DNA of 64,000 bases, taken from the NCBI GenBank assembly GCA_963814165.1, contig CAWFBW010000016.1, forward strand, positions 186,001 to 250,000. The letters are read 5' to 3'. Every line of letters starts with the position of its first letter. Position 1 is the first letter of the stretch. The position numbers and the translations under genes were made by a program. This document shows positions 9,606 to 18,595 of the stretch, piece by piece. The DNA is from DASRAA01 sp963814165 (GTDB taxonomy: Bacteria > Acidobacteriota > Terriglobia > Terriglobales > Acidobacteriaceae). The notes beneath the pieces are model-generated. The model was given only the letters and a program-made list of their open reading frames with translations, did no database searches and had not been told where the DNA came from.

Positions 9606-10259
9606 TTACCGGACAGCCTTCTGCTTCGCTCCCGACGTCAGGCTGTCGAAGAAATTCGACATGATCTGCAAGCAATCGCCCTGCGGCACCAGTGCCGGGT
9701 CGAGCATGTTTTCCAGCATCAGCGCGTTGCCGAGCGTCGCCAGCGAAACGCCAGTGGCAAATGCCGAAACCGGCAACTCGCGTCCTAGCGCCTTCATGAC
9801 TTCTTCCAGCATGCCCACGCGCGGTTCTACGAATCGCCGATGCATCGCGGCCAGCCTGCGTTTCACCTCGGGGTGTCGCACCGCAAACAACTTGAACTCC
9901 AGCGCGAGCAGTGACCAGCGCCGGTCCAGCGCCTTGCTAAGGAAGAACTCGCGCATCGCCTTCAGCTTTGCCTCCGGGGCGCGCACCTTGCCCATTTCCT
10001 TTTCCAGGTTGCTGATTCGCGCGGAAATCTCCTGCTCCAGCAGCGCGAGAAACAGGTCTTCCTTGCTCTCGAAGTTCGCGTAGAACGCGCCTCGCGTGTA
10101 ACCGGCATCGGCGGCAATCTCTTCCAGCTTCGCCACTTCGAATCCGTCGCGCGCGAATATCTTCTCGGCCGACTGAATCAGCCGCGCCCGCGTGTTTTCG
10201 CTGCGCTCGCGCTGCCGAGATGCCGTGATGGCCCTGCTATTTTCTGCTTTCACTGCCAT
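9606..10259 (-). CDS. TetR-family transcriptional repressor
   Basis: A 217-residue regulator with an N-terminal TetR helix-turn-helix (residues about 20-70: TRARLIQSAEKIFARDGFE, EEIAADAGYTRGAFYANF, SKEDLFLALLE) and an all-helical ligand-binding C-terminus. It is divergent from the TolC-EmrA-EmrB-like pump genes, with a perfect palindrome between them, the standard layout for a local repressor that is released by a pump substrate. The first ATG is used; it begins about 75 bases from the palindrome, which suggests autoregulation as well. Confidence 0.88.
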   Translation of the reverse strand: MAVKAENSRAITASRQRERSENTRARLIQSAEKIFARDGFEVAKLEEIAADAGYTRGAFYANFESKEDLFLALLEQEISARISNLEKEMGKVRAPEAKLKAMREFFLSKALDRRWSLLALEFKLFAVRHPEVKRRLAAMHRRFVEPRVGMLEEVMKALGRELPVSAFATGVSLATLGNALMLENMLDPALVPQGDCLQIMSNFFDSLTSGAKQKAVR

Positions 10260-10334
10260 TACTCGTTATCCAATTTCTGACCGCTAGTTTTGCGACCATT
10301 TCCCTTTTCGGGTCATCTAAGGTTCGTGTATGAT

Positions 10335-10354
10335 TACATACATGCATGTATGTA
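10335..10354. promoter_or_regulatory. Perfect 20-bp palindrome, putative TetR-family operator
   Basis: Two inverted half-sites, TACATACATG and CATGTATGTA, meet without a spacer. The TACATACAT core equals the half-site of the E. coli AcrR operator as I remember it, but the spacing between halves is shorter here. The palindrome lies between the divergent TetR and efflux genes, immediately before the likely ATG (10366) of the TolC-like gene. Binding by the adjacent regulator is inferred. Confidence 0.7.
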
Positions 10355-10365
10355 TTAGATATATC

Positions 10366-11925
10366 ATGAAACGCATGCGACGCAATTCTTTCACAATCCG
10401 GCAGGCAGCCTGGCTGGTGGCGTTGGCCGCAGCGGCCCTGAGTTCCGGCGCTCGGCTGGAGGCCCAGGCTGCCCAGGCTTCCGCGCTCGCTCCGCTGCCC
10501 ACTGTCGAGTCTGTCATTACTCGCAACACGAATCCCTACGCCGGATCGATCCCCCAGGGCAAGGCCACTGGCGACGTCATCGATCTGACCGTCGTCGATG
10601 CTCTCGATCGCGGCCTGAAGTACAATCTCGGCCTCTTCTTGAGTAAAGAGACGACCGCCGAGGCACGGGCGGAGCGCCTTCAGACGCTTAGTCGCTTGCT
10701 GCCGAACCTCAACGGCACGTTCGGCGAGCAGATCACTCGCACCAACCTCGACGCGTTCGGCTTCAAGTTTCCCGGATTCCCAAGTTCGGTCGGGCCCTTC
10801 AGCATCACGGCGACCCAAGCGACCGGCAGTTGGGAGCCTCTGAACGCCTCGTCGATTGATCGCTATCGCTCTTCCGGCGAAGTGGTAAAAGCTGCCGAGT
10901 TCAGCTATCGCGATGCACGCGACACCGTCGTCCTGGCTGTCGGCGCCAATTACCTCTTGGTAATCGCGCAGGAGTCGCGCCTCGAAGCGGCGCAGGCTGA
11001 ACTAAAGACCGCCGAAGCGCTCTACCAGCTTGCCGAAGACCAGGAAGCCGCGGGTCTGGTGCCCAACATCGACACGCTACGTGCAAAAGTTCAGTTGCAG
11101 GCGCAGCAGGAGACCGTGATCGAAGTCGAGAATGCCCTGGAGAAGCAGCGCATCGCCCTCGCCCGCGTAATCGGTCTTCCCATCCAGCAGAAATTTCGCC
11201 TGGTCGATCGTGTCCCTCACTCCGATCTGCCCGGTGTGAACGTCGACGGAGCCGTCCAGCTGGCCTTGGAAACACGTTCTGACTATAAGGCCGCTCTTGC
11301 CCAGGTTCGTGCCGCCGAATTGCGTCGTTCCGCCGCATGGAAGGGTTATCTCCCCTCCGTGGCATTCTCCGGGGCCTACGGAGTCCTCGGCTACAACCCG
11401 AATAACATGGCGCCCAACTACTCCGGTGCCGCCGTCCTCAATATCCCAATCTTTCAGGGCGGAAAAGTGCAGGCTGACATGGCTGCCTCCGAGGCCCAAC
11501 TGAAAGAGCGCCAGGCCCAGGCTGACAACCTCAGGGCCCGCATCGAGCAAGAAGTGGAAGTCTCGATCCTGGATCTGAATGCGGCCTCAAAGCAGGTCGG
11601 TGTCGCCAAGACCGGTTTGGATTTTGCCCAGCAGGCACTCGACCAGTCGCAGGACCGCTTTGCCGCTGGCGTCACCAATAACGTGGAAGTCATTCAGGCG
11701 CAGCAGCAACTCGCTTCCGCCAACGATCGCTATATCACCGCTCTGTTTGCGCACAACATCGCCAAGGTGCTGCTGGCGCGTTCTATCGGCAATGCCGAGC
11801 AGGTGATCAAGCAATACATGGCCGGCAATCAGGCGCTGCCGCCGTCGGTCGTCGCGCCCACACCGCAGACGCCGTCACCCGCGAACAATCCGCCGGTGTC
11901 GCCGAATCCCAAGCAACCTAACTGA
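10366..11925 (+). CDS. TolC-like outer-membrane efflux protein
   Basis: About 519 residues from the ATG at 10366. An upstream in-frame ATG at 10330 would put the palindrome inside the gene, and the shorter start gives a proper signal peptide (positively charged MKRMRRNSF, then AAWLVALAAAALSSGARLEA). Two OEP domains follow, with long alpha-helical stretches rich in Ala, Gln and Glu (for example LEAAQAELKTAEALYQLAEDQ). It ends in a Pro-rich tail. It should form the trimeric outer-membrane channel of the tripartite pump with the next two genes. Confidence 0.88.
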   Translation: MKRMRRNSFTIRQAAWLVALAAAALSSGARLEAQAAQASALAPLPTVESVITRNTNPYAGSIPQGKATGDVIDLTVVDALDRGLKYNLGLFLSKETTAEARAERLQTLSRLLPNLNGTFGEQITRTNLDAFGFKFPGFPSSVGPFSITATQATGSWEPLNASSIDRYRSSGEVVKAAEFSYRDARDTVVLAVGANYLLVIAQESRLEAAQAELKTAEALYQLAEDQEAAGLVPNIDTLRAKVQLQAQQETVIEVENALEKQRIALARVIGLPIQQKFRLVDRVPHSDLPGVNVDGAVQLALETRSDYKAALAQVRAAELRRSAAWKGYLPSVAFSGAYGVLGYNPNNMAPNYSGAAVLNIPIFQGGKVQADMAASEAQLKERQAQADNLRARIEQEVEVSILDLNAASKQVGVAKTGLDFAQQALDQSQDRFAAGVTNNVEVIQAQQQLASANDRYITALFAHNIAKVLLARSIGNAEQVIKQYMAGNQALPPSVVAPTPQTPSPANNPPVSPNPKQPN

Positions 11926-11939
11926 CAGGTGAAGAATCG

Positions 11940-13253
11940 ATGAGTCCCACGAGCACTGAGCAAAACGAATTGAAATCAACCGCCGAGAACGACGATCGCC
12001 CTGACATTGACAATCGCAACGGCGAAGAAAACAGTCGCCGCGGCCTTTTACAGCGAAATCCCATAGCGAAGTACCTTGTCTTCGCCGTTGTGATCGCCGC
12101 TGTGGTGGCAGTCGGCTGGTATTGGCTCGACAGCCGGCACTGGGAGAGCACCGACGACGCGCAGATTGACGGCCACATCTATCCCGTCAGCGCCCGCGTT
12201 GGCGGCCAAGTCGTCAAGGTCGCTGTCGACGACGGGCAGTTCGTGCACAAGGGTGATGTGCTGGTGCAAATCGACGACACCGACTACAAAATTGCCGTCG
12301 CTCGCGCCCAAGCGGATTATCAAGACGCGCAAGCCAATCTGCTCGGCGCGCAGGCGGGCGTCCCTATTGCTGACGTGGGCTCAGCCAGCCAGATTCACAC
12401 CGCGGGCGCCGACGTCTCCGGCGCACAGGCCGGCGTGGCGGCTGCTCAGAAGCAGGTAGAAGCTGCTCAGGCGCAGATCGTCGAAGCCGAAGCCAACGCC
12501 AAGAAGCTGAATGCTGATGTCGAACGTTACCGCCAGCTACTCGGCAAGAAGGAAATCGCGCAGCAGCAGTTTGATCAAGCGGTTGCAGCAGCCACCGCAG
12601 CCAACGCCACGGTCACCGCTCGCCAGGCCGCGCTGCTGGCGGCCCAGCAACAGGTCTTGGTGGCACAATCCCGTGTCGCGCAGGCCAATGCCGGCCTCCG
12701 CAATGCTCAGGTCACGCCCAAGCAGGTCGAGGTAACCCGCGCCCGCGCTACCGCCGCCGAAGCACTGACCCAACGCGCGCAAGCCGCGCTCGACCAGGCG
12801 AAACTCAATCTCGACTACACCACCATCGTCGCGCCGGTTGACGGGGTCGTAGGCAAACGCTCGGTACAGGTCGGTCAGAATGTCGGCCCCGGACAAGATT
12901 TACTCGCCGTCGTCCCGCTGCGCGAAATCTGGGTCACCGCGAACTTTAAGGAAACTCAGTTGGCCAGGATGCAGCCCGGCCAGCCGGTACAGATCAAGGT
13001 TGACACCTACGGCGGCCGGAAATGGAATGGTCGCGTTACCAGCCTCGGCGCCGCCACCGGTGCAAAGTACAGCCTCCTGCCCCCGGAGAACGCCACCGGC
13101 AACTACGTGAAAGTCGTGCAGCGCATTCCGGTTCGCATTGACTTCGACAACTCCGACAAGCCTGACTTCAACAGCGATGGCCTGTTGCGCCCCGGCATGT
13201 CGGTCCTGCCCAACGTCAACGTCGCGGCCGCCCCGGAGAGCACGCCCAGGTAA
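11940..13253 (+). CDS. HlyD/EmrA-type membrane fusion protein
   Basis: A 437-residue periplasmic adaptor. A single N-terminal membrane helix (about residues 41-60) is followed by the EmrA-type entry motif TDDAQIDGHIYPVSARVGG, a long coiled-coil hairpin (residues about 115-280, alternating Gln/Ala/Glu heptads), and the lipoyl/beta-barrel return NLDYTTIVAPVDGVVG and TANFKETQLARMQPGQPV. AGGTGA precedes the ATG by about 7 bases. It lies 14 bases after the TolC-like gene and is inferred to link the EmrB-like pump to the outer-membrane channel. Confidence 0.9.
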   Translation: MSPTSTEQNELKSTAENDDRPDIDNRNGEENSRRGLLQRNPIAKYLVFAVVIAAVVAVGWYWLDSRHWESTDDAQIDGHIYPVSARVGGQVVKVAVDDGQFVHKGDVLVQIDDTDYKIAVARAQADYQDAQANLLGAQAGVPIADVGSASQIHTAGADVSGAQAGVAAAQKQVEAAQAQIVEAEANAKKLNADVERYRQLLGKKEIAQQQFDQAVAAATAANATVTARQAALLAAQQQVLVAQSRVAQANAGLRNAQVTPKQVEVTRARATAAEALTQRAQAALDQAKLNLDYTTIVAPVDGVVGKRSVQVGQNVGPGQDLLAVVPLREIWVTANFKETQLARMQPGQPVQIKVDTYGGRKWNGRVTSLGAATGAKYSLLPPENATGNYVKVVQRIPVRIDFDNSDKPDFNSDGLLRPGMSVLPNVNVAAAPESTPR

Positions 13254-13364
13254 ACCCGACAGCACTTGACTGCATCCTTCCAGCAATGACACGGTCCTGG
13301 CCGCGCTTGCATGGCCGGTCATGTTCTAACCGACAACTGACAACTGGTAACTGACAAATTCTTC

Positions 13365-14954
13365 ATGACCGACGCCGAACATCACGATCTCCACCACTGG
13401 AAGCCGCGCTTCAACCCGTGGATCATCGCCCTCACGGTAACGCTGGCCACCTTCATGGAGATCCTCGACTCCTCCATCGCCAACGTCGCCCTGCGCCACA
13501 TCGCCGGCGGATTCAGCGCCGGAACCGACGAGTCCACCTGGGTCCTCACCAGCTACCTGGTTTCCAACGCGATTGTCCTGCCCATGTCCGGCTGGCTCAC
13601 CACCGTGATCGGCCGCAAGCGCTTCTACATGACGTGCGTGGCGCTCTTCACTGCCTCGTCCTTCTTGTGCGGACTCGCCCCCACACTTCCGTTCCTCATC
13701 TTCTTCCGCATCCTGCAGGGCGCGGGCGGCGGGGGTATGGGGCCCAGCGAGCAAGCCATCCTCGCCGACACCTTCCCACCCGAGAAACGCGGCCAGGCTT
13801 TCGCCGTCTTCGGTATGGCGGTCGTCGTCGCCCCGGCCATCGGTCCCACGCTCGGCGGCTGGATCACCGACAACTACGACTGGCGATGGATCTTCTTCAT
13901 CAACATCCCCATCGGACTGCTCTCCCTGTTCCTTACCTCGATGGTGGTCGAAGATCCGCCGTGGCTGCGCGGCAGTAAGGGCAAGAAGATCAAGGTGGAT
14001 TACATCGGCCTGTGGCTGATCGTCATCGGCCTCGGCTTCTTGCAGATCGTCCTCGATAAGGGCCAGCAGGAAGACTGGTTTGGCACGACCTACATCACGG
14101 TACTCTTTGCGATAGCGATCGTGGCGTTGGTGGCGCTCGTATTCCACGAGTTGCGGCACCCGCACCCCATTCTCGAGTTGAGGCTACTCAAGAACCGCAA
14201 TTTCTCCGCCACCGTGCTCTTCAACTTCATCCTCGGTGCGGTGCTGTTCGGCACCACCGTCCTGATCCCGCTGTTCTTGCAGTCCATGATGGGCTACACC
14301 GCCCAGAGCGCCGGCGAAGTCTTGTCTCCCGCGGGCTTCATGCTGATGCTCCTCTTCCCCGTCGCCGGAATACTCTCCACCAAGGTTGACCCGCGCTACA
14401 TGATCGCCTGCGGCTTTGGCATGACCGCTGTAGCGCTCTACCACATCACCAATCTCAGCCTCGCCGTCGATTTCCGCACCATGATCATGTGGCGCTGTTA
14501 CCAGATGTCCGGCCTGGCCTTCATCTTCATCCCCATCAGCATCCTCAGTTACGTGGGCGTGCCGCGCAACATGAGCAACCAGGTCTCCGGCATCTCGAAC
14601 TTCATCCGCAATCTGGGCGGCAGCATCGGCATTTCCATGCTCACCACGTTTCTCGCCCGCCAGAGCCAGGTCCATCAGACCAACCTGGTTGCCCATGCCA
14701 CTACTGCCAATCCCCAGTTCAACCAGATGGTGCAAGGCAGCGCCGTCAATATGGCCAAGTCCGGCTCAGGCCCCGCACTCGCCATGCAACAGGCCTACAC
14801 CCAGGTCATGGGACTCATCCAGCAACAAGCCGCATTGCTCTCCTACGTCAACGCATTCTGGTGGGCCGCGGTCATCGTCGCTTGCCTTGTTCCCCTGCCG
14901 TTCCTGCTCAAGAAACCCAAACCTGGCGAAGTCCCTGAACCCGGCATGCACTAG
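13365..14954 (+). CDS. EmrB/QacA-type MFS drug transporter (DHA2 family)
   Basis: A 529-residue inner-membrane protein with about 14 hydrophobic helices, the DHA2 topology. Diagnostic pieces are LATFMEILDSSIANVALRHI in helix 1, STWVLTSYLVSNAIVLP in helix 2, GWLTTVIGRKRFY (motif A region) and GPTLGGWITDNYDWRWIFFIN (motif C region). It should export hydrophobic toxins using the proton gradient, together with the EmrA-like adaptor and TolC-like channel upstream. The 110-base gap before it contains a short degenerate repeat (ACAACTGACAACTGG). Substrate is not predictable from sequence. Confidence 0.92.
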   Translation: MTDAEHHDLHHWKPRFNPWIIALTVTLATFMEILDSSIANVALRHIAGGFSAGTDESTWVLTSYLVSNAIVLPMSGWLTTVIGRKRFYMTCVALFTASSFLCGLAPTLPFLIFFRILQGAGGGGMGPSEQAILADTFPPEKRGQAFAVFGMAVVVAPAIGPTLGGWITDNYDWRWIFFINIPIGLLSLFLTSMVVEDPPWLRGSKGKKIKVDYIGLWLIVIGLGFLQIVLDKGQQEDWFGTTYITVLFAIAIVALVALVFHELRHPHPILELRLLKNRNFSATVLFNFILGAVLFGTTVLIPLFLQSMMGYTAQSAGEVLSPAGFMLMLLFPVAGILSTKVDPRYMIACGFGMTAVALYHITNLSLAVDFRTMIMWRCYQMSGLAFIFIPISILSYVGVPRNMSNQVSGISNFIRNLGGSIGISMLTTFLARQSQVHQTNLVAHATTANPQFNQMVQGSAVNMAKSGSGPALAMQQAYTQVMGLIQQQAALLSYVNAFWWAAVIVACLVPLPFLLKKPKPGEVPEPGMH

Positions 14955-15055
14955 GGGTCCGGCGTCGCTCGCGATGAAACTGGGTGTCCCATATTTTCGC
15001 TTTCTTTGCGCCGCCGGAGTCGACTGGCCGTACATTGCGGGAACTCTCTGAGTAC

Positions 15056-15086
15056 CCCACACAATCCCGATTTTGGATCGTGTGGG
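15056..15086 (+). terminator. Rho-independent terminator after the efflux operon
   Basis: CCCACACAATCC and GGATCGTGTGGG form a 12-bp stem with one mismatch around a short loop, followed by TCTTTT. It lies about 100 bases after the MFS gene stop and before tRNA-Leu. Confidence 0.75.
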
Positions 15087-15174
15087 TCTTTTCCTTTCAC
15101 TGAACATACTGCGACAGTGAGGTCCCGGCACATCGACCGCCATGCGATACTGAAGTCTGCCCATCTCCACCGTT

Positions 15175-15263
15175 GCCGGGATGGCGAAACTGGCAGACGC
15201 AGCGGACTTAAAATCCGCAGACCCGAAAGGGTTGTGGGGGTTCAAGTCCCCCTCCCGGCACCA
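15175..15263 (+). tRNA. tRNA-Leu (anticodon UAA)
   Basis: An 89-nt type II tRNA. The acceptor stem GCCGGGA pairs with TCCCGGC, and the CCA end is encoded. The anticodon stem GCGGA/TCCGC encloses the loop CTTAAAA, giving anticodon UAA. A variable arm (ACCCGAAAGGGTT) and the T arm GGGGG-TTCAAGT-CCCCC are clear. The long variable arm and UAA anticodon identify leucine. Confidence 0.97.
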
Positions 15264-15471
15264 AATCGACCCATGCAAACAAAGCACCAGCGGGAGCTAG
15301 TTGACCGCAGGGGCCGCGGTCTTCACTGCCGAAATATCTTCAATGTGTCCGATCTACGAACTTATCCGCTCTTGCTGACGTTCGCCCTGCTCAGCCACCT
15401 CTCCCAATCCGACGATCGCGACGCGAGCATTACTCCGGACGATTCATGTTAGCTGTTACACCCGCGACCGT

Positions 15472-17484
15472 TTACTTTGGCAGCCCGAAAGCAAATATGA
15501 AGCCGAAGCCGTCGCTGACATACACCATTCCGTTCGCCACTATACCTCCGACTGCTCCGAGCTTGCGGCCCGTCCTTGCATCGAAAGCCCCATTTGCATA
15601 GACCACGCCGTTGGCTAGCGCTACCGGAGAACCACCTCCTGGTGCCCGCCACGCTGCTTTCCCGTTGAGGGCATTGAAGGCACAAAGATCCTCTCCGCAG
15701 CTCGCGTACCCCATACCACCGCCTATTACTGGAGCACCAAGCCCTGACAGGCTCCGCAGTTGAGTACCGTCTTTTTCATTGAGAGCCACCAGACTCCCAT
15801 CCAGAACGAGGTAGGCCACACCATCCGCCGCGACCGGTTCGCTGTCGCCTCCGCGATTTCCGAGCCAGAGGACAGAACCATCCTCCGCGTTCATAGCCAG
15901 CATGCCACCGGGACGTTGATAGCCCTGCCAGTCGAGGTATCCCTGATAGTTCCAGAGCGCCACTCCGTTATCTACCGAAGCGTGACTGACAGGAGACCCG
16001 AAATAACCGGATTGAAACGTATCGTAATTAAATCCCAATTCATAATCTTCGAAAAGCCAACCCGGTCCCGCGACATATTGCCAGCCGCTTCGGTAGAGAC
16101 CTCCGTTGTAAATGGTGAAAACACGGTCACCCTGGAATTGCCCCTCGATCGCACCGTTTGCGGCGTTGATCGCAAAGATCCAGCCATAAACAGCTTGGAT
16201 ATACGGGCAAGCTAAATAAACGACACCCTTATCCACAGCGATTCTATTCCCCGGGTAGTCCATACAGCTACCATAGTTAAATTCTAGTTGGTTGGGAGTG
16301 ACTAGCCAGATGGGTTGGGGATCGCCAGTGATGGCGTTGAATGCGTACAAACCCTGCCCAAGACCGAAATCGCCCCAGGCATACAGCATCCCGTTGGCAA
16401 TCGCGAATGGAAGGCCGGGGCCATTGTTAAACAGAGTCCACTTAAATGCCAATTTCCCGACGTTCGACGGACCCAGAGCCTTTTCGCCCGAGTTGTAGCC
16501 CGTGTGCCCCGCGTCATGTCCCCACTGCGGCCAGTCGCTACTGTCTTGCGGCTGGCAGCCTGGCGGCGGAGTCATCGAAGGCGTCCAGCTATTCTGGTCG
16601 TAGAAGCAAAACGTCTCGTTCTCTATCGTGTTACCGCTGAATCCGCCCGCGGGCTTCATCAGCAGGAACGATGACGAATTGGTGTTCGAGCCGCCGTCCC
16701 AATCGATCCAAAGCTGCGATGGAATCAGCGCGCCGTCGGCTCCCAACGCTCGCTTCCGCATCACCACCACGCCCTGCCCCGTTGCCGGGTTGTGAATGGC
16801 GTACCACTGCTGGCTGGAATCCCACTGCGCATCAAGCGGCGCTGCTCCTTGCGCGGGAAACGGCCCGGTGCAGCCATAAGGACAGTTACGCGCATCCATG
16901 CTCGCCAGTTCCCCGCCGATAGCCGGATACAACACCTCGCTGAATCCCAGCGCAAGGGAGAAACGTGGCATGTAGGGTCGGAAGTCGTGGTCGAAGGGCT
17001 TCTGTCCGAAGCTGAATTGGCGCTGGACTGCAAATTGGTCTTTGTTGGCCGACGTGTCATCGAAAGAGTACGTGGTCGTCACCACCACCCCGGCCGACGA
17101 AGGCGCACATCCTTTCGAGGTCGACTGCATTAGCACAGTCCCCGACTTGCCTTCAATTCCGTGCGACCAGAGCCAAACCCCTCCCTTCGATCCGCCGCCC
17201 ACCAGGACGGCTCCGCCTGCGGCTGGATCAGGCGGCGCCCACGCATTGCCGAAATATTCCACGTCGCCGTTGTTGCAACTACCAACCGCGAAGAAATCGG
17301 TCAGATTCTGACCGCCCTTCCAGTGCAGCTCAGTGATGCCCTCCACGTCGGTTCCGGGATTCCAAACTATGCGGAAGGTGGAAGTGCTGACAGTCCTACC
17401 GTTAATGGTAACCGTGGCGGAGACGATTTCGGCTGTTACCGTCACTATAAGAAGGTATAGGAGAATTTTCAGACGAGTACGCAT
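15472..17484 (-). CDS. Secreted PQQ-like beta-propeller protein
   Basis: About 670 residues when started at the ATG at 17484, which has a GGAGG eight bases upstream and begins a clear signal peptide (MRTRLKILLYLLIVTVTAEI, cleavage near VSA). Residues about 25-320 are a domain I do not recognise, with WNPGTDVEG, GGVWLWSHGIEG and repeated Cys (NCPYGCTG). From about residue 350 there are at least six blades of the PQQ-like propeller type, each with a core such as LYAFNAITG, IFAINAANG, MLAMNAEDGSVLW and LCAFNALNGKAAW. Such repeats also occur in non-enzymatic proteins, and no PQQ or calcium ligands of the alcohol dehydrogenases were recognised. It is likely periplasmic or extracellular. Confidence 0.7.
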   Translation of the reverse strand: MRTRLKILLYLLIVTVTAEIVSATVTINGRTVSTSTFRIVWNPGTDVEGITELHWKGGQNLTDFFAVGSCNNGDVEYFGNAWAPPDPAAGGAVLVGGGSKGGVWLWSHGIEGKSGTVLMQSTSKGCAPSSAGVVVTTTYSFDDTSANKDQFAVQRQFSFGQKPFDHDFRPYMPRFSLALGFSEVLYPAIGGELASMDARNCPYGCTGPFPAQGAAPLDAQWDSSQQWYAIHNPATGQGVVVMRKRALGADGALIPSQLWIDWDGGSNTNSSSFLLMKPAGGFSGNTIENETFCFYDQNSWTPSMTPPPGCQPQDSSDWPQWGHDAGHTGYNSGEKALGPSNVGKLAFKWTLFNNGPGLPFAIANGMLYAWGDFGLGQGLYAFNAITGDPQPIWLVTPNQLEFNYGSCMDYPGNRIAVDKGVVYLACPYIQAVYGWIFAINAANGAIEGQFQGDRVFTIYNGGLYRSGWQYVAGPGWLFEDYELGFNYDTFQSGYFGSPVSHASVDNGVALWNYQGYLDWQGYQRPGGMLAMNAEDGSVLWLGNRGGDSEPVAADGVAYLVLDGSLVALNEKDGTQLRSLSGLGAPVIGGGMGYASCGEDLCAFNALNGKAAWRAPGGGSPVALANGVVYANGAFDARTGRKLGAVGGIVANGMVYVSDGFGFIFAFGLPK

Positions 17485-17871
17485 GATAGACCTCCACGCT
17501 TCGGCGAAGGTCACGTTGAACCTCCACCACTCTGATCCGCCTATGCCCTCGCGTCTGGGCCCAACTACGGCGACAGACCAGGATGCGACGGGACACATCG
17601 ACTCGGAAGCTTGCGCTGAAAATGCAGTGGCGTATGAGAACGGCACCAACTCTTCAAGCGCAGCAGGACTGCATAGGGAATCCTCCGCCTGGGCGGTTCC
17701 GACCGAGTGCCGTTTATTGTCGGCTCAACCTGCAGTGTCGAAGAGCACCGAACAGTCGAGTCGAAATAATTATCAATGGACTTGTATGTTACGGAGCACA
17801 ATTAACGTATCGTTCGCCGCGTCGCTCCCATATTGGGACTCTGAACAGGAATCTGAACAGCCCCTGATTTA
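17485..17871. other. Intergenic stretch, no gene seen
   Basis: 387 bases between the propeller gene and the transposase remnant. Open frames here lack family resemblance and overlap one another. The last 100 bases are AT-richer and may be the left end of the ISL3-type element, but I could not find a convincing terminal inverted repeat. Confidence 0.5.
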
Positions 17872-18516
17872 ATGAGCATTTTGATTTTCGAGAACTCTGG
17901 GTACACTCAGCGGGTTCGAGAGAACGACTGGACCAAACTGTTGGGGTGGCCGGGCTACCGCGTGTACCGGCACGAAATCGACGAGCATGGCAGGACCTTG
18001 AAGTTGTGGGTGCGGCGCAAGCGCGGCAACCGGAAGCTGGTGTGTTCTGGCTGTGGACGGAAGTTTACCGGAACCTGCGATATCTATCAGCGCGAGGTGC
18101 GCGATCTGCCCTGGTCGGAGTATCGGGCGACGGTGGTGATTGAGTTGTATCGAGTGCGCTGCCCGGACTGCGAGGTGAAGACGGAGAAAGTACCGCAGTT
18201 GCCCAGCAAGGCTCCGTTCAGCCAGCGTTTCGAAGAGGCGGTAGGGCTGGCCTGTGAGGGTGCAGTGGTACGACGGGTGGCGCAGCAGTTTGGGCTGGCG
18301 ACGAGCACGGTGCGAGCCATCGATCTGCGCTATCTGAAGCGCTGGGCGGAGACGAGATGAAAGCCGGCCTTGCGGCAGATAGGCATTGACGAGATTCATC
18401 TGGGAAAGAAACAAAAGTTCCTCACCGTGGTGAGCAACCTGGAGACCGGAGAGCCGTTGTGGTTCGGGCGGGAACGGAAGCAAGAGACGCTGGACGAGTT
18501 CTTCGAGAAACAGTTG
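17872..18516 (+). mobile_element. ISL3-family transposase remnant (in-frame stop, 3' truncated)
   Basis: The first 162 codons encode the ISL3 zinc-ribbon and helix-turn-helix region: CSGCGRKF and CPDC zinc ligands, then RVAQQFGLATSTVRAID. A TGA at 18358-18360 interrupts the frame, which then continues with KPALRQIGIDEIHLGKKQK and TVVSNLETGEPLWFG, the start of the DDE domain with its first catalytic Asp. Similarity ends near 18516, so most of the catalytic domain, including the other two acidic residues, is missing. The element is therefore dead, with the ribBA gene beginning its 3' end about 80 bases on. Confidence 0.85.
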
Positions 18517-18595
18517 GGCACCCTCCTCAAGGTTGCCTGTGGTTTGGAGAGTCGCCTGGCGGGCCACCCACATCCCTGCGGAAGTTACGGTTTGG

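Noticed and set aside
18358..18360. UGA inside the ISL3 transposase considered as selenocysteine
   Set aside because: The gene is 3' truncated and dead, the position is not a redox Cys, and transposases are not selenoproteins; a nonsense mutation is sufficient.
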